A stretch of DNA of 64,000 nucleotides from Sipunculus nudus (GCA_026874595.1 CM049315.1:14473664-14537663); one strand, 5' to 3'; positions 26,050 to 39,600 are shown, numbered from the stretch's first letter. The notes: a model not told the origin generated them from the letters alone. Translations and numbers: made by a program.

Positions 26050-26365
26050 GGCCATTAATATAGCGGGGGGGGGGGGGTGGTCCTCCCCACCCTTGTAGAT
26101 TAACTGATGCTACTGCTTAATTGTGTTCTGTACTCACATGGAATAAGTGCACTGGAAAGTCTTATATTCAGGGGCGTGTGTGTGTGTGTGGGGGGGGGGG
26201 GGGGTGAAATGGTCAAAACAGCCCCCCCCCCCCTCCTTTACACTGGCAGTGAATTATTGGCTGTATCCCATTCGCTTTTGAAAAGTGAGGACTTCTTTTT
26301 TGAAATTCCCCCGGGTTAGATCCCCCTCCCCCCCCCCCCCCGTTTCCAAAATCCTGTACATAACC
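26050..26365. mobile_element. G/C-homopolymer hairpin MITEs (two adjacent remnants)
   Basis: One remnant starts near 26050 with a run of G and ends near 26095 in CCTCCCCACCC. A second begins AGGGGCGTGTG near 26170, contains poly-G and poly-C runs, and ends near 26345 in CCAAAATCCTGTA. This resembles the right end TCCTAAATCCTGGATCCGC of the hairpin at 523-698. Both lie inside the right part of the 7.6 kb element. Confidence 0.45.
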
Positions 26366-26794
26366 CTGTATAGGATTTGTCTCATTACTGTGTTTGTACT
26401 TTCGGATGCATATTTATTCTGTTGAAGTAAAAATGTCGTTGTAATTTATAAAAAACATGAATAAGTGTTCTCAATGAGCGATATTATACATATACATACT
26501 GTTCACAAACTTAACGTTTGACTCACCTTTTAATTTCTGGCAAATTATAGGCCTATTTTGGGTTTCTACAGGAAACCTTATTTGCGCCCAAGACTGAACA
26601 TCGTCCAAGGTGGACCTGGTAATTGCTCAAAATCATGTTCCGTTTTCTCGGAAGTTTTCATCTTTCCCGCGATCACTGGCAATCAGTCTATCAGTAATTT
26701 GCTTCCAGATAACTGGGGAGAATATCCGGTCACGTGACCAGTGGCAAAACATAACGGCGGTTTAAACAAGTAAAATATAATTTCCCGCGCGAGA

Positions 26795-26965
26795 TATGTC
26801 TAAAAACATGTATTACACATGTTTCACTCATGTAACGACATAACATGATGTTTCAATGGACCCAATTTTGAAAATAACGGTGAAACATGTTTTGAAACAT
26901 GTTTAAATTTGAAACCGGTTTGCATATAAAACATGCTAAACATCATGTAAAACATCTGTGAAACG
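26795..26965. repeat. Right subterminal array of AAACATGTTT-like motifs
   Basis: About nine full or partial copies of ACATGTTT / AAACATG occur next to the right terminal repeat, including GAAACATGTTTTGAAACATG. This mirrors the larger array at the left end and links the two termini as one element. Confidence 0.75.
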
Positions 26966-28085
26966 TCATTTTTTAGAGTGAACGTATAATACTGTGTATT
27001 ACACGTCAGATCACGTAAATCTTTATCCAGCATTATAATATTTTTCTGTGTGGAGGCAGGTCAGCTTTCAAATAAAACGACGGTGTTTAATATCACTGTC
27101 GCCTATTTATTCAACCCCTTTTTTTAAACAGATAAGCATATTCTAATTATGTAAACTTGTGGAAACTTTACGGCGCCAAGTCGCTTTGTGTAATAACTTC
27201 TCGTATGACGTTTATCAATTTTCCCAAATAAAGCATTTATTATCGGTTGCTGTAATGTGAAGATTACTAAATATACTTACGTCGAATGAGTAATATAAAT
27301 ACAAGTATATTTTCTTTCAAACCATAAACCAAATACTGATTATTGAATTAATTGATGTCTGGTTGTTTTTTAACCAACGGGCAGTATAAAATAAATTCAT
27401 AAATATAACTATACTTTTTGATGAGATATAGTAAAGATTTTTCTATTGTGTTTTCTCAGTTGCCGTTATATTTACCTTCAATAAGTTTCATTATACAATC
27501 TCATTTTAATTACTAGACAGTGCAGGCAAATCACATGATCCCAATAGAGACATTTGAACATTTATGGCCTCTGCTGAGGATTGTCGAAGAAGCAAAAAGG
27601 ACAGTGAAAGTAATGGTAACTATTCTCATAACATTAACATCGCATATTTAAACGTCAATTCAGAGAGAAATTTAATACTCCGATTACTATACAAATTTCT
27701 TTCACATTACTGCTAATGAAATTGTTTATATACGTTTATAAAAAATAACTTTAACATACAATGAAAAAATATTAAACGTGTTCTAATTTAAGATAATAAA
27801 TCGTCCTTGCGTTCTTAATGCATATGTTTTTAGGGCTTGCTCCCAAAAGAGGTCCCTGTCTAAAAAGAAATGTCTGAGTTTCTTAAAGGGAAGAAGAAAC
27901 ATAGCCTGACATGGGTGATGGAGAAATTCAACGTGAAGGCGAGATTCCTGGAGACATCCGATGAAGAGGCTGTGATTGCAGTTACTGGGGAGGAATCCAA
28001 TGTATTGAATGCCTGTAAGGTTATCAGCAACAGAGTATCGGAGATGAGGCAGAAAGATATATGTATGGAAACAGACCCTCCGTAG

Positions 28086-29540
28086 CAATACGTATAAGAC
28101 GTACTGCTTACACCAAGGATCGCAGTGCATCATCCGCTGATTATCTCTATATAAGGCATGACGCAGAAAACCTACACACGTTGTATAAGTAACAATCACT
28201 AAATTAAATAGAATTAAAAATGATACTTTTGTTCAATGTTCTTGCGTTTGGAAATAGTTTGATATTGTGCGAGCCTAAGGGTGCAAATTTCATGTATATA
28301 TTATAGATTTTGAGCCTGTGCAACGTAACACACCTGTTAGATGAAGGAGCTAAAGATCTTTTTGTTTTCGTCTCCAGTATCTCAATATCTTTAAAATCTC
28401 AAAAGAGCTTAAAAAAACTTCGCTTGCCAAGCTTCATGTCTCTATTACGTGGTATATTTTGAGGTTTTCCTAACCCGCTAAAGATAATTCTTAATAATAA
28501 CGTTCATCTCCGTCCAACAAAAACTTACACCATCAGGTAATGGACCTATAACAGAAGAGTGCTGCCATTATATATACTCCAAAACGATCAGTATGGCCAT
28601 ACTGGTCGTGAAGGATAAAGCTAAAAGACTTTACCGGCTGTACTGTGATATACGCTACAGAAAGTGTGGGTCACATAGACAAGCCTCTGATGTGTCAGGT
28701 ATACATGGAATATTGGTTACGACATGTGTTGAGATATGTGAACAAACATCTCCGTCATGAATATAAATATATTGGTTTAATTATGACTAGTTCTTTTAAA
28801 TATATATAAAAGTTAGACAAATAATTCACATACAGATGCAAATGTCAATATTATTAAATATTTCCATGCAATTGAGCAAATGGGACTAATCGTATCATAC
28901 ACACATTTTGTTACAAACACATTGCATTTGGACCGCAGTATCAAGTTCTGTATATTTCCAGGTAATTACAAATGCAGAGTTGAGTTACTCATTATGTTGT
29001 ACAGTAAAATCCTTAAACTAAAAATATCCATGACTTCATTACCATCCATGATAGAATGTGACCACGCCTGTATTAAAGGATTCGCCTGAAACGCCGTGAC
29101 GATGTCGGATGAATCTGTAAGACCTATACACATAACGGAGAGAGAGAAAGAGAGAGAGAGTACATGGAGGAGCATATAACATAATAATTGGGTCGGCATC
29201 CGAAGACGAGAAACCTGTAGGAGCATATCACCCGTTAAATAAAACTTGTACAATAATTGTTTTAAAGCATTCATTCTGAATAACTTAATAAATGTACTGG
29301 TTATATGAGAACAAAATAAAATTAAAAAAGGACAAAATACAATTAACAAAGTACACAATGCGTACATTGCGAGATGCAACATCAGTTAAAGAAACTTTCG
29401 GTTTTGTAAAGGTTTCTCATGCGCCAACGGCCTGAGTGATATAACAGTTAATATGACAGTGGTGATACACTGTGGACAATAGAAAGGGTGCACGTTATTT
29501 GCTCGGGACCCTTCAATGTGCTCCCATCATAATATAGTTT
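28086..29540. other. Non-coding region downstream of KH pseudogene
   Basis: No gene was recognised. A (GA)n-rich stretch lies near 29140-29160. A minus-strand frame of 138 codons (28966-29382) has no recognisable motif and runs through low-complexity sequence. Confidence 0.4.
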
Positions 29541-29574
29541 GCCTAATATTCGATCCAGTGATCTAGTCAAGGCC

Positions 29575-29730
29575 ACAACATCCGAGTCCAAGTCCGAGCC
29601 CAGAACACTCGAGTGCGAGTCTAAGTCCGAGTCCTTGAGGGTAGAGTCCAAGTCTGAGCCTACGACACTCGAGTGCGAGTCTAAGTCCGAGTCCTTGAGG
29701 GTAGAGTCCAAGTCCGCCTTCTATGAGTCC
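29575..29730. repeat. GAGTCC-rich tandem repeat
   Basis: Two nearly identical 60-bp units (about 29583-29642 and 29643-29702) plus a partial third are built from GAGTCCAAGTCCGAG-type hexamer words. Related GAGTCCGAGTCC / CGGACTCGAGTCC words recur at about 29985-30095, so the two stretches may be ends of one degenerate element. Confidence 0.75.
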
Positions 29731-30099
29731 TGGTGACTTGGAAGCCAAGTCCGATTCCAAAAAAGATATCCTGGATGAGAATTGTAAATGTATAATGTAG
29801 ATGATCATGTGTATCTTTAAATTTAGTTTATATATATTTAGTTTATAAATGTTAATTTATCATTACCTTCCGATGCCTAAGTAAGGATAGGTAAATATAG
29901 TCTAATTGTTATGCCTAATATTATGTTGGTAGTTCGCGCATGAACACAAGTCATAAGAGTATGTGACAAGGTTTCTTTCTTCTGGACTCGAGATTGACTC
30001 GGTCTAATTTCTTCAGACCTTACCTCCGAGTCGGAGTACCAGTCCGAGTCCAGAACGTTCGAGTCCGGACTCGAGTCCTACGCCACTGATTTGATAAAT

Positions 30100-31233
30100 A
30101 AGAAATATCGATATTTTTTATCATAATTCAGGCTTTTACGTAGTCACAACTCAAAAACTTCTTGTTGATATTAACTTTATAAAAAGTATTGAACAAATAA
30201 TTTTTAGGTTCATATGGCACTAAAGCGGAAGTATTGAAGATGAAAACTTTACTTGTATCATATTGATACAAAAGGGTGTATCAGTATGGCCCATCTAAAA
30301 ACACCCATCTTAATTAAGATTTGCTTGAAGAAGACCTAAAAAACAGACTAGATAATTATTTCTTTCCAGCTAATGTCATAACAAAAGATTTCACATGAAT
30401 GTTTATATAAGTATAAAGTCAGTTAATGAAGTAAATTATATTTGTAGACAAACGCCTTTATTTTACAAACATTTGTTAGACACAGGACTTCGATATGTAG
30501 CAAAGGCGATCAACATCAACAAAACACCTAATTACCTCGCATGGTTCGACAGATTGGTAATCTTTATTGTCGATCATAGCCGATCATAACCAGGATGCAG
30601 GCTATATAAATTTAAGTCTTGAAATTTACAATGAGTTTGGATTTAGTCTTGAATAATTCCATATCTGGTAAACCTTTACATAATGTTAAATATCTCTAGT
30701 TAAGTTGGAGGATTTTCCTGACATTTTGCATAATTGAAATTTTTTTATTTCAATATTCTCGGTGATTTTTTTAGCTAGTGACCTTTGGGTACGGATAGCT
30801 ATTTTGTGTCTATGGTTAACCAACTGTTGAATATGACCATACCTGTCCAGCGAATCACACATGCAGACTCTAATTCAGAAGAAATAATATTGTAATAAAA
30901 CTATGTTTTCGAGTATTTCAATATGGATGAAATGCTTATGATGACGACACATCGAAAAGCTTATTCTCGTCCAACTTAATTAATAATATGTATACATTTT
31001 TTTAATAATGACCTTAATTAAATGTTTGTACTCTTTTAGGCAAGTCAGTGTTTTAATACATTAATTCAAATCTATTGCTTAATCTATTTCCAACACGTGC
31101 AGGTTTAATAGTATTTAACAGTGTGTTTATATTTCTTGCAGGTTTCCCATAATATGTTTGACAAGAACAAAAGTAGACCTTTGCTCTTGTCAAAAGTATG
31201 CAAACATGATAGCCCATGTGAACATAAATATCC
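30100..31233. other. Non-coding, AT-rich, 3' of gene B
   Basis: No gene or repeat was recognised. Confidence 0.4.
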
Positions 31234-31239
31234 TTTATT
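31234..31239 (-). promoter_or_regulatory. Possible polyadenylation signal of gene B
   Basis: AATAAA on the minus strand, about 305 nt after the gene B stop codon. This is only a consensus match in AT-rich sequence. Confidence 0.3.
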
Positions 31240-31543
31240 TGGAAATCACATATCTTTTTTTTATTATATACCTTGTGCTTGATAAATTTAGCATGACTGG
31301 TTGATCCTTGGTCACTTTTTAAAGAAAACATATCATGTTAGAGGTAGGTATTGTACTTTGGGATTCATGCAAACACTGAAATGCCCCTTGTCTAAGAAAA
31401 TAACGATTTGTATTTGTTGTTACACATTTCTGTTACATTTGTCATGTATATCTATTGAAGAATGGTTACAGGAGCTGATCAGGTGTCTAGGAGTGCTGAT
31501 TTTGATCAAATTTAATTTTACATGTTTAAAAATCATGCATAAG

Positions 31544-34500
31544 TTAATAATCTGCTCGATTAAATAACGTGGTCGTAAGGAGGTTAGATGCCGCCAAGAG
31601 ATAAAAGGCTGTTGCTGGTATGTTTCTTTGTCCGCTTGAGACCGAGTTTGGACAAATTGGAATTGCTGAGGTTGTTGCGGTTGTCCCATCAGTGTACCCT
31701 TGACGTACGAAGGTTGGTGGCCAGTTTGGTTGTAAGTAAGATACCTTAACTGTCATGTACTGTGGGACTTCACCAACCGTCTCCCTATCATTAAAGTCCA
31801 TAGGGTATCCCTCTGTCCATCCTTGAGAGTACATACGGAATGTAAGTGGAAATCCAAGAAACAATCTGAGTCGTTCCTCATCGCCACCCGATTCACTTCG
31901 TAATTCTCCGTTCAAAAATCGCCCAAATCTGCATTGAAGGGTACCATTCTCTCCGAAAATCCTGAAAGTTCCGAATCCCGGATGGTCGTAGTCGCCGATG
32001 TAAAGATGGCGGTTTTGAACTGCTGTGTCCCCTTCTTCTGGTTCTTGTGATTCCCTGTTTTTATTGTTTCTGTTCATTTGAATCCACGGCGCTGGAAAAG
32101 TGCATGTTGTCGTCGTGTTGAGCCAGGGTTCCACTCCTTCCAAAGAATATTGCATTTGAATGAACATTAAAAAAGTATGCTTTAAGCTTTATTTGCAGAA
32201 CACACGTACGGTATACACCCATCATTAATATGCTTAATAACAAGATAATCAACGTACATGCAGTAAAGCACATTTGCTCATCATCAACTCTAAGATTCGT
32301 CGTGGTTAATATGTATTATAAAGATGCCTCACCTAGTAAAAGATCGAGTCCGTAGTGAGTGGCCATTTGGGTCGCTGTACTGGCGTCCGAGTTCCCAGGG
32401 CTGTTTGTACAGGCCCACACGCCCATGTTCTCCTCCATCAATAAAGTAAGAAGACAGTTATAACTACTAAAGGCCCCGATATGAACGATAGCTTGACGAC
32501 CTGCAAATAAAATGACAAAGTTTTAATTCTTTCAATTTGCGGCTATTTCCAAAAATCGACGAATAAACTTAAAACGTGTTCCCTCTCATGATCTCATTTC
32601 CGCTCTCTCTCACGGGCATGTTCGAAGTCACATTACGTTTGAGCCGCTTATAACCGTATAAGCCGTCTTAGCAAAATGTAGTCAGACGTTTGAGGGGGTT
32701 CAAATTTTAATATTTATAATTCTTTAAACATGTTGCAACAAGTTGATATAAATGGTGTTAATGCTATTTCACGTTTATAACTTGCAAAAGATCATTTTTT
32801 TTAAAATGTAATACTCGAGTAAAACAAGTGACCCATGGGTCATGACGCTCAGCTGACTGGGAAGAGATTCACAAAAAGAAATTTTATCATCTGAATGGTA
32901 GTATATACCCATTCAACTGAAGCATCAAACAGATAAACCAACAGGCCAAGATTGTGTCTGTATTTATATATCCAAAAATAGAGAAAAAATGCGTAAAAAA
33001 TACAGGTGGCTCCACCAGTCTGCAGAAACTAATAAAAAGACTTAATGGTCAATATGCATGCAAAGAATCATGGTGATCTCTGCATTAGTTATTCAGATAC
33101 TTCAGCTATTGTATCAAATTTTCCATTATTCTGAGGGATACTTCGGAGTCCTATAGCTTGAAGGATATGGGTAACAGAGACCTAATTTCAGGTTTCCACA
33201 GACACTTTTCATGGGCCTCCTTCCATGACAAGAATGAAGATTCTAGGTCCAGTTGTTACAATTTATGCCATGTAAAAAGATGAGAGCATCCTTAAAGGTC
33301 TCAAAAATGGAGAAAAAAATTTGAAAAATTGAATAAATATAGGTAGCACCACCAGTCTGCAGAAACTAATAAAAAGACTTAATGGTCAATATGCATGCAA
33401 AGAATCATGGTGATCTCTGCATTAGTTGTTCAGATACTTCAGCTTTTGTATCAAATTTTTCATTATTCTGAGGGATACTTCGGAGTCCTATAGCTTGAAG
33501 GATATGGGAAACAGAGACCTAATTTCAGGTTTCCACAGACACTTTTCATGGGCCTCCTTGCACGACAAGAATGAAGATTCTAGGTCCAGTTGTTACGATT
33601 TGTACCCTGTTGATTGATAACCACATCTTTAAAGGTCTCAAAAATAGAAAAAAAATCGTAAAAAATTTGAAAAAATAGAGGTGGCGCACCCAGTCTGCAG
33701 AAACTGATGGAACACCTCATGATCAATGTGTATGCCAAAAATTATGACCATCAGTGTTGTAGTTATTGAGATACTGCCGTTTTTGTATCAAATTTTGCAT
33801 TATTCTTAGGAGTATTTTGGAGCCATACAGCTTAAAGGATATGGGTAACAGAGACCTAATTTCAGTTTTCCATAGAGACCTTTTATAGGTCTCTCACTGT
33901 GTCAAGAATGAAGATTCTAGGTCCAGTCTTTACAATTTGTGCCTTGTTAACAGATGTTCACATTTTTAAAGGTCTCAAAAATAGAGAAAAAATTCGTTAA
34001 AAATCGAAAAATACAGGTGGCGCCACCAGTCTGCAGGAACTTATGGAACATCTCATGATCTATAGGTATGCAAAAAATCATGACCATCAGTGATGTAGTT
34101 AACGAGATATTGAAGTTTTTGTATGAAATTTTTGACTATTCTGGGGGGAACTTTGGGGCCCAATAGCTCCAAGGATATGGGTAACAGAGACCTAATTTCT
34201 GGTTTCAAAGGAGATTTTCATCGACCTCTCAGAATGCCAAGTTACAAGATTCTAAGTCCAGCGGTTACAATGTGTGCAAGGTTAACGGACAGACGGACAG
34301 ACGGACGGACGAGGGACTAAGAGTGATCGCTACAGCTCAGCATGACTGAAAGTCAGCTGAGCTAAAAAAAACTGATATGTTGAAGTCTTATATAAAACAT
34401 GCATTTCACTGGCTTCTGTCGTCTTGCCAGCGCACAAGTCTCGGGCAGGAGAGAACAGGTTATGAGTTCGAGTACCGGCTTCAGCAGAGGAGCCATGCGA

Positions 34501-36555
34501 TTTTCATACTCGACCCCTACCCAGTCCTAACGCTGCAACGGCTAACAGGAAGGCCGTGTCTCACTCACAGAGAAAAATCAATTTAAAGGTTTCTTCAGTG
34601 TTATGACCCAGTCAAGTATAAAAACGAAAAGACTCCCTCTCTCATTATAGAAATATTCGGATGCTGTCTTAACGAAGTTAATCACCCTCCTGAACCGCCA
34701 CTGGTCATGCTAAATCAAAAGCAGAAGTATCGTAGGCGAAGAAAATGATGTCGAATCAGAAATTCCGCATAGAGTGGGATTCTGTGTACAAGAACAAGCT
34801 CATTCCAAACCCTTTATGCCCGAGCAAAACGCGATCACGGAAAGAAACCTCATTTGTCCTCATGTTTTTAAATATGCAAAATAAAATAAAATAAAATATA
34901 ATGAATTATTACGAGTATTTAAAATTTTATAATTTTAACTATACTTGTCAGATTAGTTCAGAAAAAGAAGCCAGGAGTCGTTTATGGGAAAATAAGTGTA
35001 CAGTGTAAATATGAACACAGAATGGAAAGCTACATAAAGTGGTATGGGAGTTTAAATATACATTTCTTAAAATCCCACAGAAAACAATTATTGCATTATT
35101 TTATGAACATCACCCAGAGCATTCATTTTTACACAAAATGTAACTTCACAGATGCAAGGGTTACTTAAGTACCTCTGTACACGCTGTTCGCCCAGCCCAT
35201 TCCGTAAGCATAAAGCACGTTATCAACAGGGAATCTTGGTAACGTTGTCTTAGGAGCTGAAGCTCCGAAAGACACGGACGGCATGTAAGTCTCACGTAGT
35301 GTGCTTATGTTGAATATCTGACTTCCGGTCGCATTCTAAAAACAATAAATTTTAATAATTTCATCTCTCTGTGACCTATGTATTTCAATGTTAATCGCTT
35401 AAATCTAAACATTTCATGAACGCCATAGCTATAATCCCTTGTGTGGCATGAGCAAGGCACCAGCCTATAGCTTATAATTTTTGTCATTTTTAAATAAAAC
35501 TTATTCAACCATGGCTAGAAAGAACCTTAAAGAGCATACACCTGTTAAAGTGCCATATTGGATCAATTTTTACCTAGACGTTTAACCGATTAGTCCCAAA
35601 ATATAACTTTTTCCATTAGTTCTTAAGTAAAAAACTTCTTAATTAGTTCGAAAGTGAAATCAGTTCTTCCACAAGTCCCAAAATTTAATCACTCATTCTA
35701 TTAGTCTCAAAATAAATTAACTTCTTTCATTAGTACCTAAATATAATCACTTCTTCCATTGGTCCCAAAGTATAAACCCTTCTTCCATTCATGAGTCCTT
35801 AAATATCGTCACTTCTTCAAATAGTCCAAAAATATAATTACTTCTTCCATAAGTCCTAACAAATAATAACTTCCTGGGCTTGTGGTCGTCCATCACCCAA
35901 AAACTTGTCATCGGAATTCAATAAGTACAAATTAACATACTAGACGACCCGAGCGCAAGGCTTTCGCACCGATTACCGGTTTGGTAAATTAAATGTCCTA
36001 ACCTTGATAAAACGATTGAGGACAGTTTTTAAACGGAGGCGTAAGGACTGAACCATTTCTAACAATGTTTGAGAGAGAGAAGATGTTGTTGTTTTTCGGG
36101 GACCTTGAAATTTGACAAGTATTGATGGAAAAAAAGAATATCGAAGATTTACGGATTTCTTGCATGGGCGAAACAAATTTTGTGATGACTGTCACAGTAA
36201 CAAAATTTTAAAATGCAGAAAGCAGACAACAGGCCTTTTAATTCAGCATGATGACATACTTAACTGAACAACATACTTTCCTACTCTCCAGACCAGTGTA
36301 ACAAAGAGGGATGAGCTTGCAAGCTTTTGCCGATTTCGATTGCTCATGAATAACATAATAAAGCTAATATATGGATTATATATTCTGAAAACGTAGGTTA
36401 TCTTCTGTCTTCATTTTAATTTTCAAATGAAAGTACCAAGCTCTTAATTGTTGTACCTTACCTTCCCTCCGCTCAGATGAAACTTCATCCAAAGAGCCAT
36501 GTCCTCGGCGCTAGCAAAGAGCGACACCGCAGGCCCTACCTCGTTTGTAGATCTA

Positions 36556-36612
<57 letters not shown>

Positions 36613-39600
36613 GAAAAAAGTTGCAGCAAATGATAATTATGATATATCCATAGTGTCTTAAACCAAGGGCTAAGTTGAAATGTCTGTAACTGCTAATAAA
36701 AGTACTATTCCTTACTGTCAAAGAAAATTAAAATGGAGATGTTAATAGCGGGGCTTTCATAAAAAAAATGTGTCTTCTGCAATGTCCAACAATTTCCAAA
36801 ATGCAATAATTTGATTAAAAAAACACACTTTAACCTTTTCTTAAATACTTACGCTACCTACAAGTCGATCATTTTTCAATTAAGATCACATGTTTAAGAA
36901 AAGTTTCCTAACGGGATAATGGTGCTCTCTGGATTCCTTATAAACTTCCCCTGTTGTAGCGTATGAGCCCACGCCGCCTCATCCCAATCAGCCTCCTCCA
37001 TCTCGGATCCCAATTTGGCGTGAGGCATTCCTTAATGAAAATCAAAATAAAAATAAACAAAATTTTAAGTATAACAATATTGATAGTAATAAAATAACGA
37101 TACAAATAATAATAATAAAAATAATATTAATATATATTTTTTTATTTACTGTGGTCGCAATAGATTTGATTCTATTTATAAAATATGTTGTAAGTAGTGT
37201 TTGAAATAAACTTTTAGTGTCTAATCTTGCTTTTTAATTCAAAATTAATTTAGGCAATTATTGTTTGGCAAGTCTTCATTATTGTAAGCACTATCTGTGG
37301 TGTTTGAGATCAAACTGATCATAAACTTCAAAATAATGGACGGGTATAGGATAAGCAAATACTATTGCGACTACTGCTGACACTACTTCTAATTAGTTAT
37401 GGCTTGATATTTGTTTCTGGAAATTACGACAAAATGTTTTACCTAAAGGATCAAGTATTTTCTCCCTCATAAGTTGCTCCCATGTTTTCCCGGCCTTGAC
37501 TTCCATCGCGCGGGCGGCCAATACGTAGTTGTAATTAGAGTAAAGAGCGGAATGACGGAACTCTGTCTGTGGTGGGAAGTATTGCATTCGTCTGAAACAA
37601 TATAAATAATACTGTACTGGACTAAATGTGTATGAACGACGCGAATGCCCCCGCCTGGAGCAATTTGAAATATGTGTTAAAGCAGTTAGGTACAGATGAA
37701 GCTATACAGAAGAATCAAGAATTTTATCTGTACAATGTACAGTAAATGAAGACCAATGATGATGATGATAAGAAATTCCATGAAATATTCAGGAGCCGTG
37801 ATACTTTCATAAATAGGCCAACCGGGACGAAATAAAAACTTGATCTGTAAATGGTCATTATCTAATTTCACCGCAACAAACAAATCAGGCGAATATCTGC
37901 ATGCATTGCTAAATTAATCCACATAAGTGCATAATTCCATGAAATTTTATATGTTCAAGAACCTTTATATCATCAAAAGTAGGTCAACCTCGACGAAACT
38001 CAAACTCGATCTGTAACTGGTCATGATCCGTTCAGACAAGAAAAATCAGGTCAATAACTGCAAGCATTGCAAAAAGAAGTGTGTACATGTGCATTTATCA
38101 TGAAATTTCTATTCTTCTAAACATTTTCTATGATCAGGAACTGACATATGGTCAAAAGTAGGTCAACTGCGATGAAACGCCAACTCTGTCTGTAATGAGT
38201 CATTATCTGCCCACACGAATACAATCGGGCCAATATCCGAGGGCATTGCAGAGACCAATTCGTACGACTGTTGGATTTCGGAAGGCCGGAATGACGGACA
38301 TGGGTAAAACAATTCAAAAAATTGTGTTATGACTCAAATTATCTGGTTGTCTAGGCTTCTTCTTTTGTATAGCCATGTTTTTTTATCTCCTTTTTTATCT
38401 CCTTCTCTGTCGGATCTGAACACAGCCCCTATTTATAACTTTTTCACCCAAAGCCTAGAAACTTCTATTTCACGAACATCCCAAAGAAAAATACAAGACA
38501 CACGCGCTCATAGAGCGCGAACAGCCCAGAAACTTTCAGATTAGCACGAGCGCTGTGTCTTTACACGCCAGGGTTCAATCAGTATACGGATACAACGAGC
38601 GCTGTGTCATTACACGCCATGGCAACACCCGGGGCTTTAGCCTAACATGAAAAGAATGTCAACAGACACATGTAACACTCCTGCGCACAATAAAACAGAT
38701 ACAGTAACATATTAAAGATATCGCTACCAAACTTGTCACTGCACTCCTACAATGTATTTTGCAAATGTCTGTAAAGGTTGCAACTTTCTAAATAATAAGA
38801 GTTATCCGAAAATGAAGCCTATCTGAAAAGTGCTGGTTCACCTATCTCATATGGTTTCGCATGAGTATACTCAAAGTGGTAGCCCAAGGAATATTGGACA
38901 TTACATTTATATATAGGATTTTGTATCTATATGACTGTACTTCTTATAGTGTAGAAGAAAATTGACCATGGAAATCCGAAAATAATCGCATTTTTTTACC
39001 CCCATGACCTTGAAAATTAGGTCAAGGTAACTGAAAATTGATTAAATTAATTTTGACTGTGGTTGGGCTAATTCTATGTGAATATGAATGAAATCGACCA
39101 AAAAAGTGGCAGAATGAAAATAATACAAAGAATAATAATAATGGCCAAAACAGATATCTCCGCCTCTGCATAAGTGGAGATAACTAGACTTCTTGTAACT
39201 GTTATGGGACAGTCAGCCCCCCCCCCTCCCCGCATCTCCCCCCTCCACACCCTTTCAGCGAATCTTCTCCTGATCTTTTATCCACCTCTAACAGTTTAGG
39301 AGCAACTATAGTTCATTTTAAAAAATGACATTTGCCTGTTCTTTCTTGTGTTTTCAGAGATCAGCTGAAAATCCTGACGTCACATTTTCGTAATTTTCAT
39401 ATTATTCCGAAACTTTTAAAAATATCGCTACCAAACTTGCCACTGTACTCCTACGTAACAAGCACAGTGTGTCCAACTGTCTAAGTCATACAGGTTTTCC
39501 AGGAACATAGCTAACTGAAAAGTGTTGAGTCATGTATATGATATGGTTCCGTATGAGTGAAATGTTAGGAACCAGATATTAGAGTTGAATTTTATCTATA

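Larger units (their letters stand above)
19346..26980. mobile_element. 7.6 kb non-autonomous DNA transposon-like element with CACTCTAAAAA ends
   Basis: The left end reads CACTCTAAAAACTGA and the right end, in reverse complement, CACTCTAAAAAATGA: an 11-bp perfect terminal inverted repeat. Both ends are flanked by AA (19344-19345, 26981-26982), a possible 2-bp target duplication. Directly inside each end are arrays of the palindrome AAACATGTTT, like the subterminal transposase-binding repeats of CACTA/EnSpm-type (CMC) elements. The interior is very AT-rich and lacks any long coding frame except translations of a minisatellite, so no transposase is encoded. Insertion is within an intron of the KH pseudogene. 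Superfamily placement is tentative because the ends are CACTC, not CACTA. Confidence 0.58.
17686..28085 (+). pseudogene. Vigilin-like KH-domain pseudogene (three KH repeats, introns retained)
   Basis: Five exon-like blocks with AG/GT borders and compatible phases: 17686-17845, 18578-18666, 18944-19075, 27521-27615 and 27834-28085. Conceptual translation gives about three tandem KH repeats resembling the C-terminal part of vigilin/HDLBP, an RNA-binding protein with 14-15 KH domains. The first contains HHGALIGEGGS (GxxG loop), the second HHGVIIGKK then KELRKKYKVTIIVPE, and the third EKFNVKARF then EEAVIAVTGEESNV. Lesions: three nonsense codons in block 1 (first at 17758), a TGA in block 2, a one-base frame loss near 19010 in block 3, and a TAA in block 5. 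The third GxxG loop is GKKK. Introns are present, so this is a decayed duplicate or gene fragment and not a retrocopy. The fourth intron (19076-27520) is swollen by a 7.6 kb element. Confidence 0.72.

Noticed and set aside
27783-28199. 138-codon minus-strand frame
   Set aside because: It is antisense to the last KH exon block, which has clear protein similarity on the plus strand.
28966-29382. 138-codon minus-strand frame
   Set aside because: No domain, motif or splice context; it is leucine- and serine-rich and crosses a GA-rich simple repeat.
29539-29736. Glu/Ser-rich repeat protein
   Set aside because: It is encoded by GAGTCC hexamer repeats in two 60-bp copies; the opposite strand is equally open, as expected of a simple repeat.
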